Part shown: in pieces, positions 1 through 10,800 of the stretch
How the letters are laid out: each line of letters starts with the position of its first letter
How positions within the stretch are numbered: the first letter of the stretch is position 1
Assembly: GCF_001949145.1 (NCBI RefSeq)
Contig: NW_019091405.1
Location: 1,048,685-1,079,818 of the forward strand
Direction of reading: 5' to 3'
DNA from: Acanthaster planci
Taxonomy: Eukaryota > Echinodermata > Asteroidea > Valvatida > Acanthasteridae
DNA length: 31,134 bases
Notes under the pieces: model-generated
Seen by the model: the letters and a program-made list of their open reading frames with translations, nothing else
Databases searched by the model: none
What the model was told of the DNA's origin: nothing
Position numbers and translations under genes: made by a program

Positions 1-1402
1 AGAAGTGGCGTATTTAGTGAATATTTCATATTGTTTCACAACAAACAATCCGGAATGGAGCCTCCTTGTTTTATTAAGGGAAATACAGTGTCGTATTTTC
101 CAATTATATTTAGTATTCTATACGTAAAACAGCATTATTCAACAAAAGAAACACCGTCTGAAGAGTGGCCGTAAAACTTCCCAAATCATTAAATCATTAA
201 ACAAGCCCCAAGATTAGTTATTGGGGTTTATAAACCCTGCCGGTATAATTTTTATAGAGGAATAACTCATGCAAACATAATTGTGACCGAAAGCCGTACA
301 ATAAAGCCAATAAAGCCATTTAGAGCCACGAATGAAAACCCTTCACTTGTAGGGCTTCCAATTAGCAACAAGGAATAAGGGCTTCCATGGAAAGCAAGGA
401 ATTGGGCGTCTGTTCATGGCGAAGAATTAATTAAACTGTAACTGTTGTTTCAAAATGTAGTTCCAATTTTGTTTTAAAACATGGTTTGGATGCGTTGCTT
501 TCTGTCCTCCAAAAACTGCCAAACAATAACACCATAGAACACACGGTGCCCTCAGACGATATATTTTTGTTGTAAGATACAAAGATGGCTTTCAGGGTGT
601 TTGAGCTTAGAAGTTGAAGTACCGGTACCACGGAAAAAGAGGGCGTGCAGTTTGTAGGTACAATCACCACCATGTCATGCTGGGTTCCCTCCCCGGTCCC
701 GGTCAATTTTGGCTGTCATTGCGCGGTCTCACGGTGCTCCCGCTGGAGATAACAGCGTTGCCGGGGGGCCTTTAAGGGTATGCTTATTGTAACATGTCCC
801 AACCATTTTGGCCGGGAACTGTAGTCCTTATATACGAGCTAGAATGTTTTTTTAATCATGTCCCACACAGCGTCGGAGGAATATTTCAAGATTAACAATT
901 TATGTTAATCATTTAGTTACGTTCATGAGCGCTCATACGTTTTGATTCTTCTGATGTAGGTACATGTACAGTTGTACAACCATAGAGCAAGCCAGTGAGG
1001 AGTCTGGATTCCACGTAAGTTAGTTAATGCAGAGTTTTCATTTCCCCCCATCTCTAAAGTAATGTAGCAAAACAACTCATCGCCTTTATTCTTGACTAAA
1101 AATGGAAAAACTAACCCCCCAAAAACAAACTTTCGCCAGAAAGCACTAATTAAGAGCTGTTGCTATAAAATGTTTATGAGGAAAGAAGTGTGATTATCTC
1201 TACAGTGGTCTGCCAGCAGCGGCCTGTGGGTTACATTTGGCCACTCATACCTCAGTGATATCAAGCAATCACATTGCTCCCAAAGGAGGATCTTGGAGGG
1301 GGCAACATTACCATGGTCCCACCGTCCCACAAAAAGGAGCCAATTCTTTCAAATAATCAGAGAAAGGTGACTTAGGAGTGTATTTTCCTTCCTTCCAAAT
1401 GC
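1..1402. other. Unassigned upstream intergenic stretch
   Basis: I see no gene, RNA or clear repeat here. The longest open frames are under 95 codons, have no supporting splice sites and no protein-like composition. The base composition is AT-rich with short C and A runs, like the rest of the non-coding sequence in the window. Confidence 0.5.
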
Positions 1403-1547
1403 GTGTAAAAAACCCCCAAAATGAAGCCTCACTCGTTAGAAAGGCCACAAAGGTTACCGGAAAAAAATTGTTTATTTTTGCCCTCCACCAAAAAAATCCC
1501 TGAATCCGCCCTGCCCCCCGGAAATTTGGTTCTAGATCCGCCCTTGA
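1403..1547 (+). repeat. Dispersed repeat, copy A
   Basis: This segment aligns in the same orientation with 25660-25775. Shared blocks in the same order include TAAAAA-CCCC, AGCC-CACTC-TTAGAAAGG, a central A/T-rich part, and AAATTTGGTTCT-GAT-GCCCTTGA at the right end. Copy A is about 30 bases longer because of extra sequence before the last block. No coding capacity or terminal inverted repeats are visible, so I call it an unclassified old interspersed repeat. The short open frames over it on both strands are shadows. Confidence 0.65.
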
Positions 1548-1837
1548 TTACTTCATCCAATACTATAAGTGGGATGATGGCTGCAAAGAAAATCACGAAA
1601 ACCCATTTACGCCAGATATTTTTATTTGACAATCATACTGATGCACAAGGTGGTACATTGTGTGATATGATAAATTCTCGGTTTTGATCCATTGGCGTGA
1701 GTACGGGGAGCGAACGGCTAGGCAATAGCCCCCCCCCGGTTCCCCCTGTGACCCCATTTAAAATGTTTGAATGAAGGTATCTTATATGCAACCCGTATTT
1801 ATTTGTGACACCTTGAAAATACGTTCACCTCAGATGT

Positions 1838-1883
1838 CGCCTCCCCCTCAGAAATTTGACTCTAGTTAATACTTCACTTGATG
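1838..1883 (+). repeat. Possible third fragment of the same dispersed repeat
   Basis: The string GCCTCCCCCTCAGAAATTTG, followed by CTCTAGT and TACTTCACTTGATG, resembles the right end of the repeat at 1403-1547, which has GAAATTTGG, TTCTAGAT and TTGATTACTTC. The match is short and interrupted, so this could be chance. Confidence 0.3.
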
Positions 1884-2352
1884 TAAGTTCACTGCAGCGG
1901 AAAATCAGTGACAAATTCGATCAGTCAAAACTATTAGACAATAAGAGATCCAGTTGGTCCAGCCAACCCCTTTCGCGTATCTCTACCGCTGCGAGACAAC
2001 TTCAAAATCAAACTGAACATTTAGACTGACAGCCCGTAAATCACGCAGCCTCATCTTGCGGTCTTGTTTCATTTTCTTAGTACCAAGTACTCCCGTGGTA
2101 CGCACCTTTTGCCCTTGGTCGGAAGCGCCATTATGTTTTTTTTCCTGCGGAGGATGGATTTCTTGGATATGCCTAACCACCACGGAAGTAAGTTAACATG
2201 AAACCTAGTCTTTCCCAGCAATGGCCCTCAAATCTTTTCCCTTTCTGTGTATAGCGCCCTCTGTCAGCAGTCTATTTGTACCACGTACAAACTTTTTCTG
2301 GTGTTACAAGCAAGGTATTGAAGTTAAAATGGCCAGGATAATATACATTTCT

Positions 2353-2385
2353 TATATAAAAGTGCCGTGAAAGCCACTCAGTCTG
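2353..2385 (+). promoter_or_regulatory. Candidate TATA/initiator core promoter
   Basis: TATATAAAAG at 2353-2362 is followed about 25 bases later by CTCAGTCTG (2377-2385), which fits the bilaterian initiator pattern TCAGTY. The spacing suits RNA polymerase II core promoters. It lies 70 bases before the ATG of the 63-codon ORF at 2455. TATA-like strings are common in AT-rich DNA, so the pairing with the initiator is the only reason to list it. Confidence 0.3.
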
Positions 2386-2454
2386 TTTACTCGAAGATTT
2401 CACTCAACGTTTATTTTCATATTGCTTTTCATAAATTTTGTTGAATTATACAGA

Positions 2455-2646
2455 ATGTCGATAAGTAAAATGATTGTTGACAAAATACAAGTAGTAAGAC
2501 CAAGATGGGGTGGGGGCGATCGAAGGATACCGAGGGCAGAGCTAGAGTCTTATACAGAAATGTCTTATCAAGACGATAACTGGGCAAACGAAATTGACAT
2601 CAAATCATTCAGGAAAAACAAAAGCGGAATAATAGATGCAAAGTAA
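2455..2646 (+). CDS. Unrecognised small ORF, 63 codons
   Basis: The frame starts at an ATG with A at -3 and ends at TAA. The protein has no signal peptide or membrane segment. It is rich in charged residues, with a central RWGGGDRR stretch and a Lys-rich C-terminus (FRKNKSGIIDAK). It sits about 75 bases downstream of a TATA plus initiator match, which is why I list it rather than the many equally long frames elsewhere. I do not recognise the sequence. It could be a first coding exon, a relic of a mobile element driven by its own promoter, or a chance frame; chance is the most likely. Confidence 0.2.
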   Translation: MSISKMIVDKIQVVRPRWGGGDRRIPRAELESYTEMSYQDDNWANEIDIKSFRKNKSGIIDAK

Positions 2647-4015
2647 ACAAAACCAAAAACGACCGAGCGGACTGAGATGTACTGAAAACTGGAAACGAGA
2701 ACATTAATTTTGAAGTATTCAGGAACAAAAGGATGAAACAATTTGAATGATAAAAGAGAAGGGGCTACCTCAGATAAATGGAGACAAGATTTTTTGTAGG
2801 TTTTCATGAAAACACACTTAATACGTGGGACCAACAGAGTAAATCCTTACTTTCTTGGACTCTTCCACATGTGCTAGTTGATTGGGGGTGGGGTTGTGGA
2901 ACTGAGGAGCAGGTCTGGAGGCTTTGATTGTGGGTGGGGCAAGGTTTCGAACCCAAGATTTCTTTCTGTGGTCCCTCCGCGCAGTAACATGACTTAAGAA
3001 AAGGCCACCGTATTGTTACGGTAGCATCAGAGGTTACAGAAAAATCACCCTATATTCATTTCATTATTCCCACTCATCCAAGCAGTGACCGATTCAAGCT
3101 TAAGGCCTCGTGAGAATGACCACTTCCGATCTACTTGTAAGATTCGGACTTTGAATAGTTCACCCATCAAAAAAAGTAATTGAGACTTCATCAAGGCCAC
3201 GCGGGGTGGTCTGTCCAGACAACTCCTAATCCAGACAGGCTCGAGGGTAAATTTGAAGCCGATCTTAATAGCGAGGATAACTTGGTCAAATATTACGAAC
3301 AATAGCCAGCGTATAAGCAGATTGTGGGAGTTTTATCAGGGGATCCCAGGGTAAAGTCCAGTGGATCGGAGTGTAGAGATTCCAACCTCCATAATGCGAT
3401 TAACCAAACACAGTGGTTGATACATTGCTGTGTGGATATTTATGGCACGACATGCAGTTGTTTCGACGATTGTTTTTTCTTTCTGTCACATTCGTCGTCA
3501 CAAGACCCATTGATTTCACTAGCTGATCAGCATCAGCCTTTAGTCATTATTGTCATCTTCTTGCCATCTCTAATGTCGTCGTCGTTGAATTCTTCGTCAT
3601 CACCATAATCAAGCCCCCTCCTTTTGAAGCCACTCAGCTACATACGTAGTGTCCCCACACAACTCAATAGCCTTCCTGTGTCGACAGATGAAATAGAAGT
3701 GACGAATATGATTCTCCATACAGCAGTGCGAAATATACATGTACATGTACATACGTTTAAGCAACATCATACTGTGATCACACACAGCTCCGCTTACGAG
3801 CCGCAACCGGATAAATCCCTACACCCCCGCGTCAACCCATCCATCTACTTATAGACCGTCGACCGAGTGGAGGTGCATGTATTGTCTAGACCGTGGCGCG
3901 AGCCAGAAATAGCTTGACATCTTCGTCATACATCACCGAAACATAGCGTGTGTTACGTCTCACAACAAAACTGTTTTGGTACACTTTTTGTATAAATTAT
4001 GACTGAGTCCATGGG
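2647..4015. other. Intergenic stretch with a short TACATG microsatellite
   Basis: No supported gene. A short alternating run built on TACATG lies at 3735-3753, and the same motif recurs singly or doubled elsewhere in the window (for example 13697-13705 and 16368-16376). The frames at 3324-3608 and 3624-3854 lack coding character. The right-hand end leads into the TGF-beta promoter. Confidence 0.5.
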
Positions 4016-4135
4016 CCAATCCGGACGTCCGTCGAAGTCAGCCGAGCACGCGCCGCGCCAGGCTACTGCCGTCGGTGATTTGTAGCTCTGTTGTTACCCC
4101 TATATAAGGCGGGGTATGGCGAATGTTCACAAACA
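4016..4135 (+). promoter_or_regulatory. TGF-beta gene promoter (CCAAT and TATA boxes)
   Basis: GGCCAAT ends at 4020 and TATATAAGG occupies 4101-4109, 85 bases downstream. A TATA box there predicts a start near 4128-4135, in the sequence GTTCACAAAC, giving a 5' UTR of about 320 bases before the ATG at 4453. The segment between the boxes is GC-richer than its surroundings (CGAGCACGCGCCGCGCC). The start site is inferred from spacing and is not seen directly. A longer 5' UTR with a further upstream exon cannot be excluded. Confidence 0.55.
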
Positions 4136-4452
4136 GAAGTGAGTGAACCAAGTAAATGTGAGGTACACTTCTGGAAAATGAGAATGTGTAGTGAATCGTT
4201 GGACGGCGTGTAGTGCATACATAGTATAGCAGTAGTGTCAAGTACGCGTGTCGGTGCGTGTATGGACACGGATCAAGGTCTTTGTTCGGTGTAACATCAA
4301 ATACCGGAAAATCTGTGGTCTCTTCGGCTGGTTGGTTTTCCTTCAGATAACACACACTCATGAGTGGAACTGGTTGCGCCATTTGGTTACCCACAGAGAA
4401 GCGAGCTGTCGGAGATAATGTAACAGTACGGTCACGGACAAGCCGGCAGAAG
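4131..4452 (+). other. Predicted 5' UTR with three short upstream ORFs
   Basis: If transcription starts near 4131, the leader holds a start-stop pair ATGTGA at 4156-4161, an 11-codon uORF at 4178-4213 and a 10-codon uORF at 4262-4294. A further ATG at 4360 is in frame with the ligand and would add 31 residues, but it has C at -3, and an in-frame TAA lies just upstream at 4348. The ATG at 4453 has A at -3 and is followed directly by a signal peptide, so I take it as the start. Upstream ATGs are a known feature of some vertebrate TGF-beta leaders. Confidence 0.5.
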
Positions 4453-4807
4453 ATGAGCACTTTGTTCCCCCGGATGACCTCGTTGCATCTCGGCTTCATC
4501 TGCCTGGCGCTGTGCTCGCTGCTTCAGGCGGTAACCGGCGGGTCGGGCCAGTGCAAGCTCAACTTCCAGGAGTACCAGAACCGACGGCGCTCGGCCATCC
4601 AGGCCCAGATCTTGAGCAAGCTGGGCCTGACGGCGCCTCCCACGGACATCGGCCCCGATGAGGTGCCCGAGGACGTGCTAGCCATATACAATGAGACGGT
4701 ACGGATTCTGGACGAACGACGAGAGATGATGGAGTCCGTCTGTCAGCAAGCTCAGACAGAAGAGTATTTCGCCAAGGTGCCCAAAGTTTACCAGGTTGAC
4801 AAGAAGG
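4453..4807 (+). CDS. TGFB: TGF-beta exon 1: signal peptide and N-terminal propeptide
   Basis: Codes for residues 1-118 plus one base of codon 119. The hydrophobic core LGFICLALCSLLQAV marks the signal peptide, with cleavage likely near GGSGQ. The latency lasso and alpha-1 helix region of the propeptide follow (CKLNFQEYQNRRRSAIQ, then QILSKLGL). Cys97 is an extra cysteine relative to the usual vertebrate pattern. The donor AAGAAGG|GTAAGA ends the exon in phase 1. The frame runs on to a stop at 4849 if the intron is retained. Confidence 0.92.
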
Positions 4808-7800
4808 GTAAGACCACCACTTGGCGTTGCCATTCAGCTGCGTTGCTTTAAGTTTAATCTTTGTTGATAATTGTTAGCATCAAGTTCATTTTTCTGCCCC
4901 TTGAAATTCAACCCAGTAAAGTTTGCGTTATCAGGAATGTAGCCAGTGTTTAGACAGATACAAATTACAATCAAATGTACGAGCATCATCTCTCTGTAAT
5001 CCATTTAGAGTAAAACTGCCCAGTAGACTTGCAAGCTTGGTTAAGCAATTCAAAAGCAGTAATATTTCCTATATAGAAACGGCATCACCGTTACCTTTTG
5101 GTTGATTTGTCTCGGCCAAGAATATTGTCATCCCAAAACAGAGGAATTGGAGTTGAAAATCCCAATCTGTACAGAGATATTACCTCATGACAATATACGA
5201 AGTTCTTTGTAAAATATACAGGTTAAAAATCAAAGTTTTGTTTTAACGGTGGTTTTGACCGGATGCGTGTGACCCCCCCCCCAAAAAAAACCCAGACAAA
5301 TCGAGATGGATTACTTGGCACGTATACCACCTTTCTACATGCACAATTCTCTCGTTTGGGGGTGTATTGTAGGTACTGTTTTACATTTGGCAGACCACTT
5401 CGGTACATCACGCCAACCAACAGTGCCGTCTGGCTTTGTTTACAGCTAATCGAATGTGGTGTTTATAACGCGAACTTATAAAGTTCACTCTAGCGAAGCT
5501 GCTGTCCAGTTGGTCGTTGTATGTTGAAACTCAATCCGGATGACTCAAGCGGACCAACTGAAAACAAAAATAAACACTGGCTTCGTCTCTTGCGTTAAAT
5601 GACAGGACGAGGTACACCGTGGTCTTCCTAACAACAGTAGCAGCATCCGGAGATGAAAATACTGGAAACGCGTTCCGGTCATATCCATGCTTGCTTCCTC
5701 CCTTACATTGCATAAAGTGTGCACGTGTTGAAGTTTACTCTGAAGTTGATAAGGTTTCTATAGAAGCAGGCGCAGCTAACTGAAACATCCCCCCCCCCTG
5801 AAAGTCTGTAATACCTTAGACCTGGCGTTTTGGGGGCTTAACTCTGGAACTTTTTAATTTAATCCCATCTTTCAAATACCTTCAAATCTATATCATGGCG
5901 TGGCTGTATTTCCCAACGAAAACATTAGACTCGACCTAACATGTAGGAATTACACAAATTTTATTCCGCCCATTAGTTATCGTGAAGTTGGAGACAGCGC
6001 TGTCGAGGGGCTTTGTATAAAGGCATTTTGCATTTTGAACAGTGAGTGGGTAACCTTCGCATTTAGAGAAATCCCCAAAGTAAACGAGCTTCACAAAGGG
6101 ACCGCCAGAGGGGTTCTCTGGGCTTATAAAAGGGCAAGCATGAACGAAGCCGCTCCTGTACTACACATCGATAGTGCGAAGATAGTACAAAAACCTGTTT
6201 AGTGACGGCCTGTTGGCAGCGAGTAATGTCGCTAAAAAACCTGATACTTCGCCACTCCTTTGAGCGAATAAAAATTAGACCATGTTGCCGCGAGCGTGTC
6301 TTGTCGCTGCTTCTTGGAGACAGAATAAGAGAACCCCGGCCCAAATGACGTTGTCAATTCGAATAAAGACCAAGGAGAAACACACCGGACATCTGACAAT
6401 GAAACGCGTCAAGAATCAGAGACTAAAGGGTTAATGAGAAGGTCACTGATTGGCTGTAAGTTGTCCGGCTGTGGCGTTGTAGGCTTTGTTCCTGACGTCG
6501 CCCTCGGGCGTCTCAGAAGGAGCTCCCTGGTAATTGGTTAATGAGTCAGAGATTGGTCGAGGGATCACGTTCTCAGGATATTTGTTTCGACTCTCGCTTG
6601 TTTCCTTTATAAAATTGCGCGGTTTTTATATCGCAATCGGAAAAATTGTGTTATCACTGGGTCCAACTGAATTAGCTACATTTGCAGAATGAAACCCATG
6701 CGAAAAACCAAGAAGCCCATATGAGGATAGCTTCGAGCTAGGTTCACAGAGTGTAGAGCAAAATGAACAGCCAGCAGAGGTCACTGTATATGTACCATGC
6801 TTATTTTTGTACTGCAACGGGAATATCAAACTATTCAGCCCCTGAAAGTTCGAACAAAAACTCTCAATTAAACAGGGAAAAAAGGAAGTATCAGTGTAGG
6901 ATTCGACCAAACCGAGACAATCCCCTCTATTGGATGTGTACAGAAAAGCATAGTATTTATAGGCAAGCCTAGCCGTGGTGTTTTATTGACCCAAGTTTTG
7001 ACTCGTTTGCCACATGCTTAAATTTTAGACAAACCAACAGTTGCTTTTACTGTCGTAACTGTACAAGCCTATCGCAAGGGCGATCATAATTTACAAGTAG
7101 AATGATCAATGGCTACAACTGGTCGTGGCAGGCAAGTGACCTTTGCCTTATTGAAGCCTAAGGGGAGAGTTATGGGTTTGGCTTTCCTGTTATGGCCTCA
7201 ACCTAAGGTTTCTTTTGGAAGGAATCGTGATGCTATCAAACTTCTTAGTTGACTTTGTAAAGTGGCCTGTGCTTTGTCGTCTGGACACAAGCGACAATGT
7301 GGAACAACAAAACCGCATTTTTGTAGGTTTTTTAATTGGATTTTGGTTGGGATATTTGGCAAACTGTTCAATATTGTGTACATTGTGGGAAAAGACCATA
7401 CATATTCACTTTGTATACGGCGGCCGAGGTGGTCTGTGAGGCTGGATGTACTGTTTGTGGCTACTCGTCTACGATCGACTGCTCTTGCTTCCTAAATGCT
7501 TACGAGTAGAAAACCGAATAGACTCCAGTTTGACTTGCACGAGGGACGGGATGCCCGTTATCAGATGGCTCAGATCGTAAGAAAGGTCATCAAAGAATGC
7601 AGTCGACTAGTGCATCGGAGTGACAGGCATTGAGGCTTGCTGAAAAACCCTCTAACCCTAAAGTAATAACTGTGACTAACATAAACAGGGATAATTTCAT
7701 ATAGGCTAGTATTCCAAAATGCATGTACATTTCCCACAATGTTCACAACTGCCCCAAAAATATTGTTTCTCCTGGAAAAAGGTTGTGTGCTTACATCACA

Positions 7801-10800
7801 CCCCCTCCAAAAAAGGAAGCATGCTGCAAGGTATTAATGTTATGATATATGCCCACAAGGTCAATTTGGTCACGTCTCAAGCCTATATTACAGCATCTGC
7901 CAACCACGTAGGTTATTGCCTCGCATGTGTTAAAGTCGAACGCGTCGACATTGACGTCTACGAACCCACAACTCGAAGTCGGCTGGGCACGCAGTCTGAA
8001 GATGATTGCATCTTCGGCTGTTGGTACGACATATTTGATTGGATATTGAGCGTAGTCTCGGATTTTTAACCTTGGCCCCATTGGTCCTCGCAACTCTGGA
8101 AGTCTGGATATGAAATCAGTACCGATCATTAAAAAAAGTTGCCACAAGTTGCCTGACTGACACAAAATCAGTAAACGAGTACCGGTAATGAGTGGAAATC
8201 AGGTGCGTGGCCACAGCGTTAGTACATTGTCATTAGCTAGTTATGACTGGAATCTTGCTGGTGATAGCATTTTAATGATCACTACACGGAGTGTCTTCGC
8301 ATACATAGTGTATTATACTTGTCGCTTCCAATGGTGTGGGATAGGGTGCGCTACAAATATGGGTCAGGGCGTCAAACACCAGACTATTTTGAAAGCAGAC
8401 TCAGCACCAGTTTCATTGTATGTTGTGCCGTACAGTTGCAATAACTGGGGAATTATTTTTGTATTAGTGGACTTGAGTAGTTATGATATATTAAAGAAAC
8501 GTACATGAGGCTATACGCCGCCCGTAATCGAAGCCATGACCCCGTTCTCATGGCAAAATTAATTTGAATTTGAAAACAGAAATCTCCAAGAAATAGAGAC
8601 CTTCAGAAGAGAGCCATCCGGGTGGAACCGTACAATCCACTGATTTGCAATAGCCTACTATGAAAAAAAAATAGCACGGGAAAAATTCAACAAGACATCG
8701 GGGATATCTGTTAAGGCTTTGAATGGGGGTGATGCTGGGTAGACTGGTCCCATGTGTACAGTGTCGATGATCCTGTGCACCATAAGCACGAAACATACCA
8801 AGAATGAAACTGAAACACGCATGCCTCTAAAGCCTTTGCAATCCATCATGGTGGCATTTATGTTTAGTTCAGAACCTGAGGGGAGGGCCCACCTTAGTGT
8901 CTTTGGATGAAGAAGGGACACCCTGCATGTTGATGCAGAAAGAAGCATCTATGGGTGCCTTTGTGACATGAATCGAAGACTTTTGGGGAAAGTTATTTTT
9001 GAGGGGGTGAGGGAGAGATCGAGAGCACAGCACTGCCACTGAGAAGATACCGACTGACTGAAGGAGCGCTCCTAAAATAGACTTGGTGGAATGCTGACAT
9101 TTTCCCTGCACGCAGCCCACGTTAGTTCGCGGGTCTTCTTGGTGAGGCTCCTAGGAAAACTGTGCCTTGAAATTCAACCCCTGAAACGGGGTGACTGCTG
9201 TCAAGGGTGACATGATTGTTGTGAAAACTATTTTAGGTAGTAATGGTAAATTTGGTAACTTTTTAACACACCGTATATTGTTCTTTTAAATCCAAATAAT
9301 TTCCCTTTGTCCGACGGAAAGTACAGAAAAAAACCAAGATTTTTCGATGAAACACATACGGTTTCCACCGGAGTGATTCCTTTTGAAAATCTAACATGAG
9401 AATCGGCGATCATTTTGCTCCTTGCTTCAATACAGCTAAAATTTGTTTATTGGAAATGTAGTTGCTATTGTTGGGAAGTTTTCAGAAAGCACCAAAGAAA
9501 AGCGACATGTGAATGCACTCTGAAACCAACCACCCCCTATTTTCAAACAATCAAATCAATTCAGAAAAAGAGTTCACTTCTAATAACACTTTATTCATCA
9601 AACTCCAAACTTAACCCCTGAATCAACATAATTAAGCCGGTCAGACGCAACAAGAACTAATACGACTTATCCTGTGCAGTTGGGTACAAGGTGAAAACCA
9701 CATCAGGTAGCAAACCATGCTCATGTAAGCAGGTTCTGGGGTTACGCGTACGGTTTGGTGAGAACTTTTGATACACCTCACGTAGTCAGCAAAAAAACAG
9801 CATCAATCTTGGATATCAATCCCAGCTAGAAAGCGGTTGGCAAGTTAGCATGTCTGGTTACCGCGCGCATTTGCCATCGTAGGCGTGACGTCACTGGCTC
9901 GTTGCCATGCTGCGCGTTTTGCTGGATATGATTCAAAAGCCGGCCGTTGCCGTGTGCTTTTTGAAAATGAAATAAGAAAAACATTCAGAGAACTCTAACC
10001 CAAATACAAAATATGTAAAAAAGTTGGCTTTTTATTGCTTTATGCTTGTAGACCACGGAGGCATTTACAACTACCAAACAATGAAGGAGCAGCAGTCGGA
10101 GTTCTTCCGCTTTGACATGAGGTCTTACGTCTCCGAAGTCAACACAGACGAAGTCTACGAGGCCGAGCTGCGACTGTACCAGCTACCTAACGCCATGAAG
10201 ACTGAGCAGCAGCACATCGATGTGTACCAGCTAATACCGTCCCAAAGCAACGGCAACCCGGGCAGGAAGCACATCTACAGCACAGTGCGAGACACCACAG
10301 ATGAGGGCTGGATCAAGATAGACGTCACTCAAGCCGTCAGGGACTGGGTCAGCATTCCAGGTGTGTGTGTGTATTGTGTGAATGTGCAGAAATAGTCGGG
10401 TTATCACAGATAAATCCCCCCCCATCTTCAAATTAATTTTCAACCAAAGGGGTTAAATTCTATTCGCTCTTTGCACGCTGCCGTCATAGGCAGCTTGTAC
10501 GATCGCGTCAGAATCGCTTTCCCAATCGTATGATATAAGAACTAACGCAGCACGCGCAAAATTACATAAGCAACATACACATGAATCACTGACTGACCGG
10601 CTGGTTATTGTGTAAAGTTGCCAGATCGAGGCTCTGCATGCATGCCTATGGCGGCAGCGTGCAAAGAGCGAATAGGCGGACACCTAAGTTGAAGTTATAC
10701 CAGCAATTTTGGCACTTTTATCTGGGCTGAAAGTATTCCCCCGGATCACGGTAATTATTGTACTCGGCCAAAGAAGTTTTCCTCTTTACAGTAGCAACAT

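Larger units (their letters stand above)
4808..10051 (+). other. TGF-beta intron 1 (5.2 kb)
   Basis: No protein-coding gene is supported inside. Homopolymer C runs occur near 5270-5282 and 5789-5799. The segment 6120-6620 is rich in promoter-like words and is listed separately. A perfect CRE, TGACGTCA, sits at 9886-9893 in a short GC-rich patch (CGCGCGCATTTGCC upstream, CTGCGCGTTTTG downstream), 160 bases before exon 2. The string CCTTGAAATTCAACCC occurs at 4899-4914 and again at 9166-9181, possibly two traces of one repeat. The 100-codon frame 5900-6202 has no ATG at its start and no splice support. Confidence 0.7.

Noticed and set aside
4038-4499. 153-codon minus-strand ORF over the TGF-beta promoter and exon 1
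   Set aside because: It is the reverse complement of the promoter, leader and signal-peptide region, has no splice or promoter support on its own strand, and its composition is not protein-like.
5900-6202. 100-codon + strand frame in intron 1
   Set aside because: The frame opens at GTG rather than ATG, lacks splice sites and overlaps promoter-like words. No family resemblance.
7719-8165. Overlapping 116- and 124-codon frames on opposite strands in intron 1
   Set aside because: Neither has convincing composition, splice boundaries or a recognisable motif.
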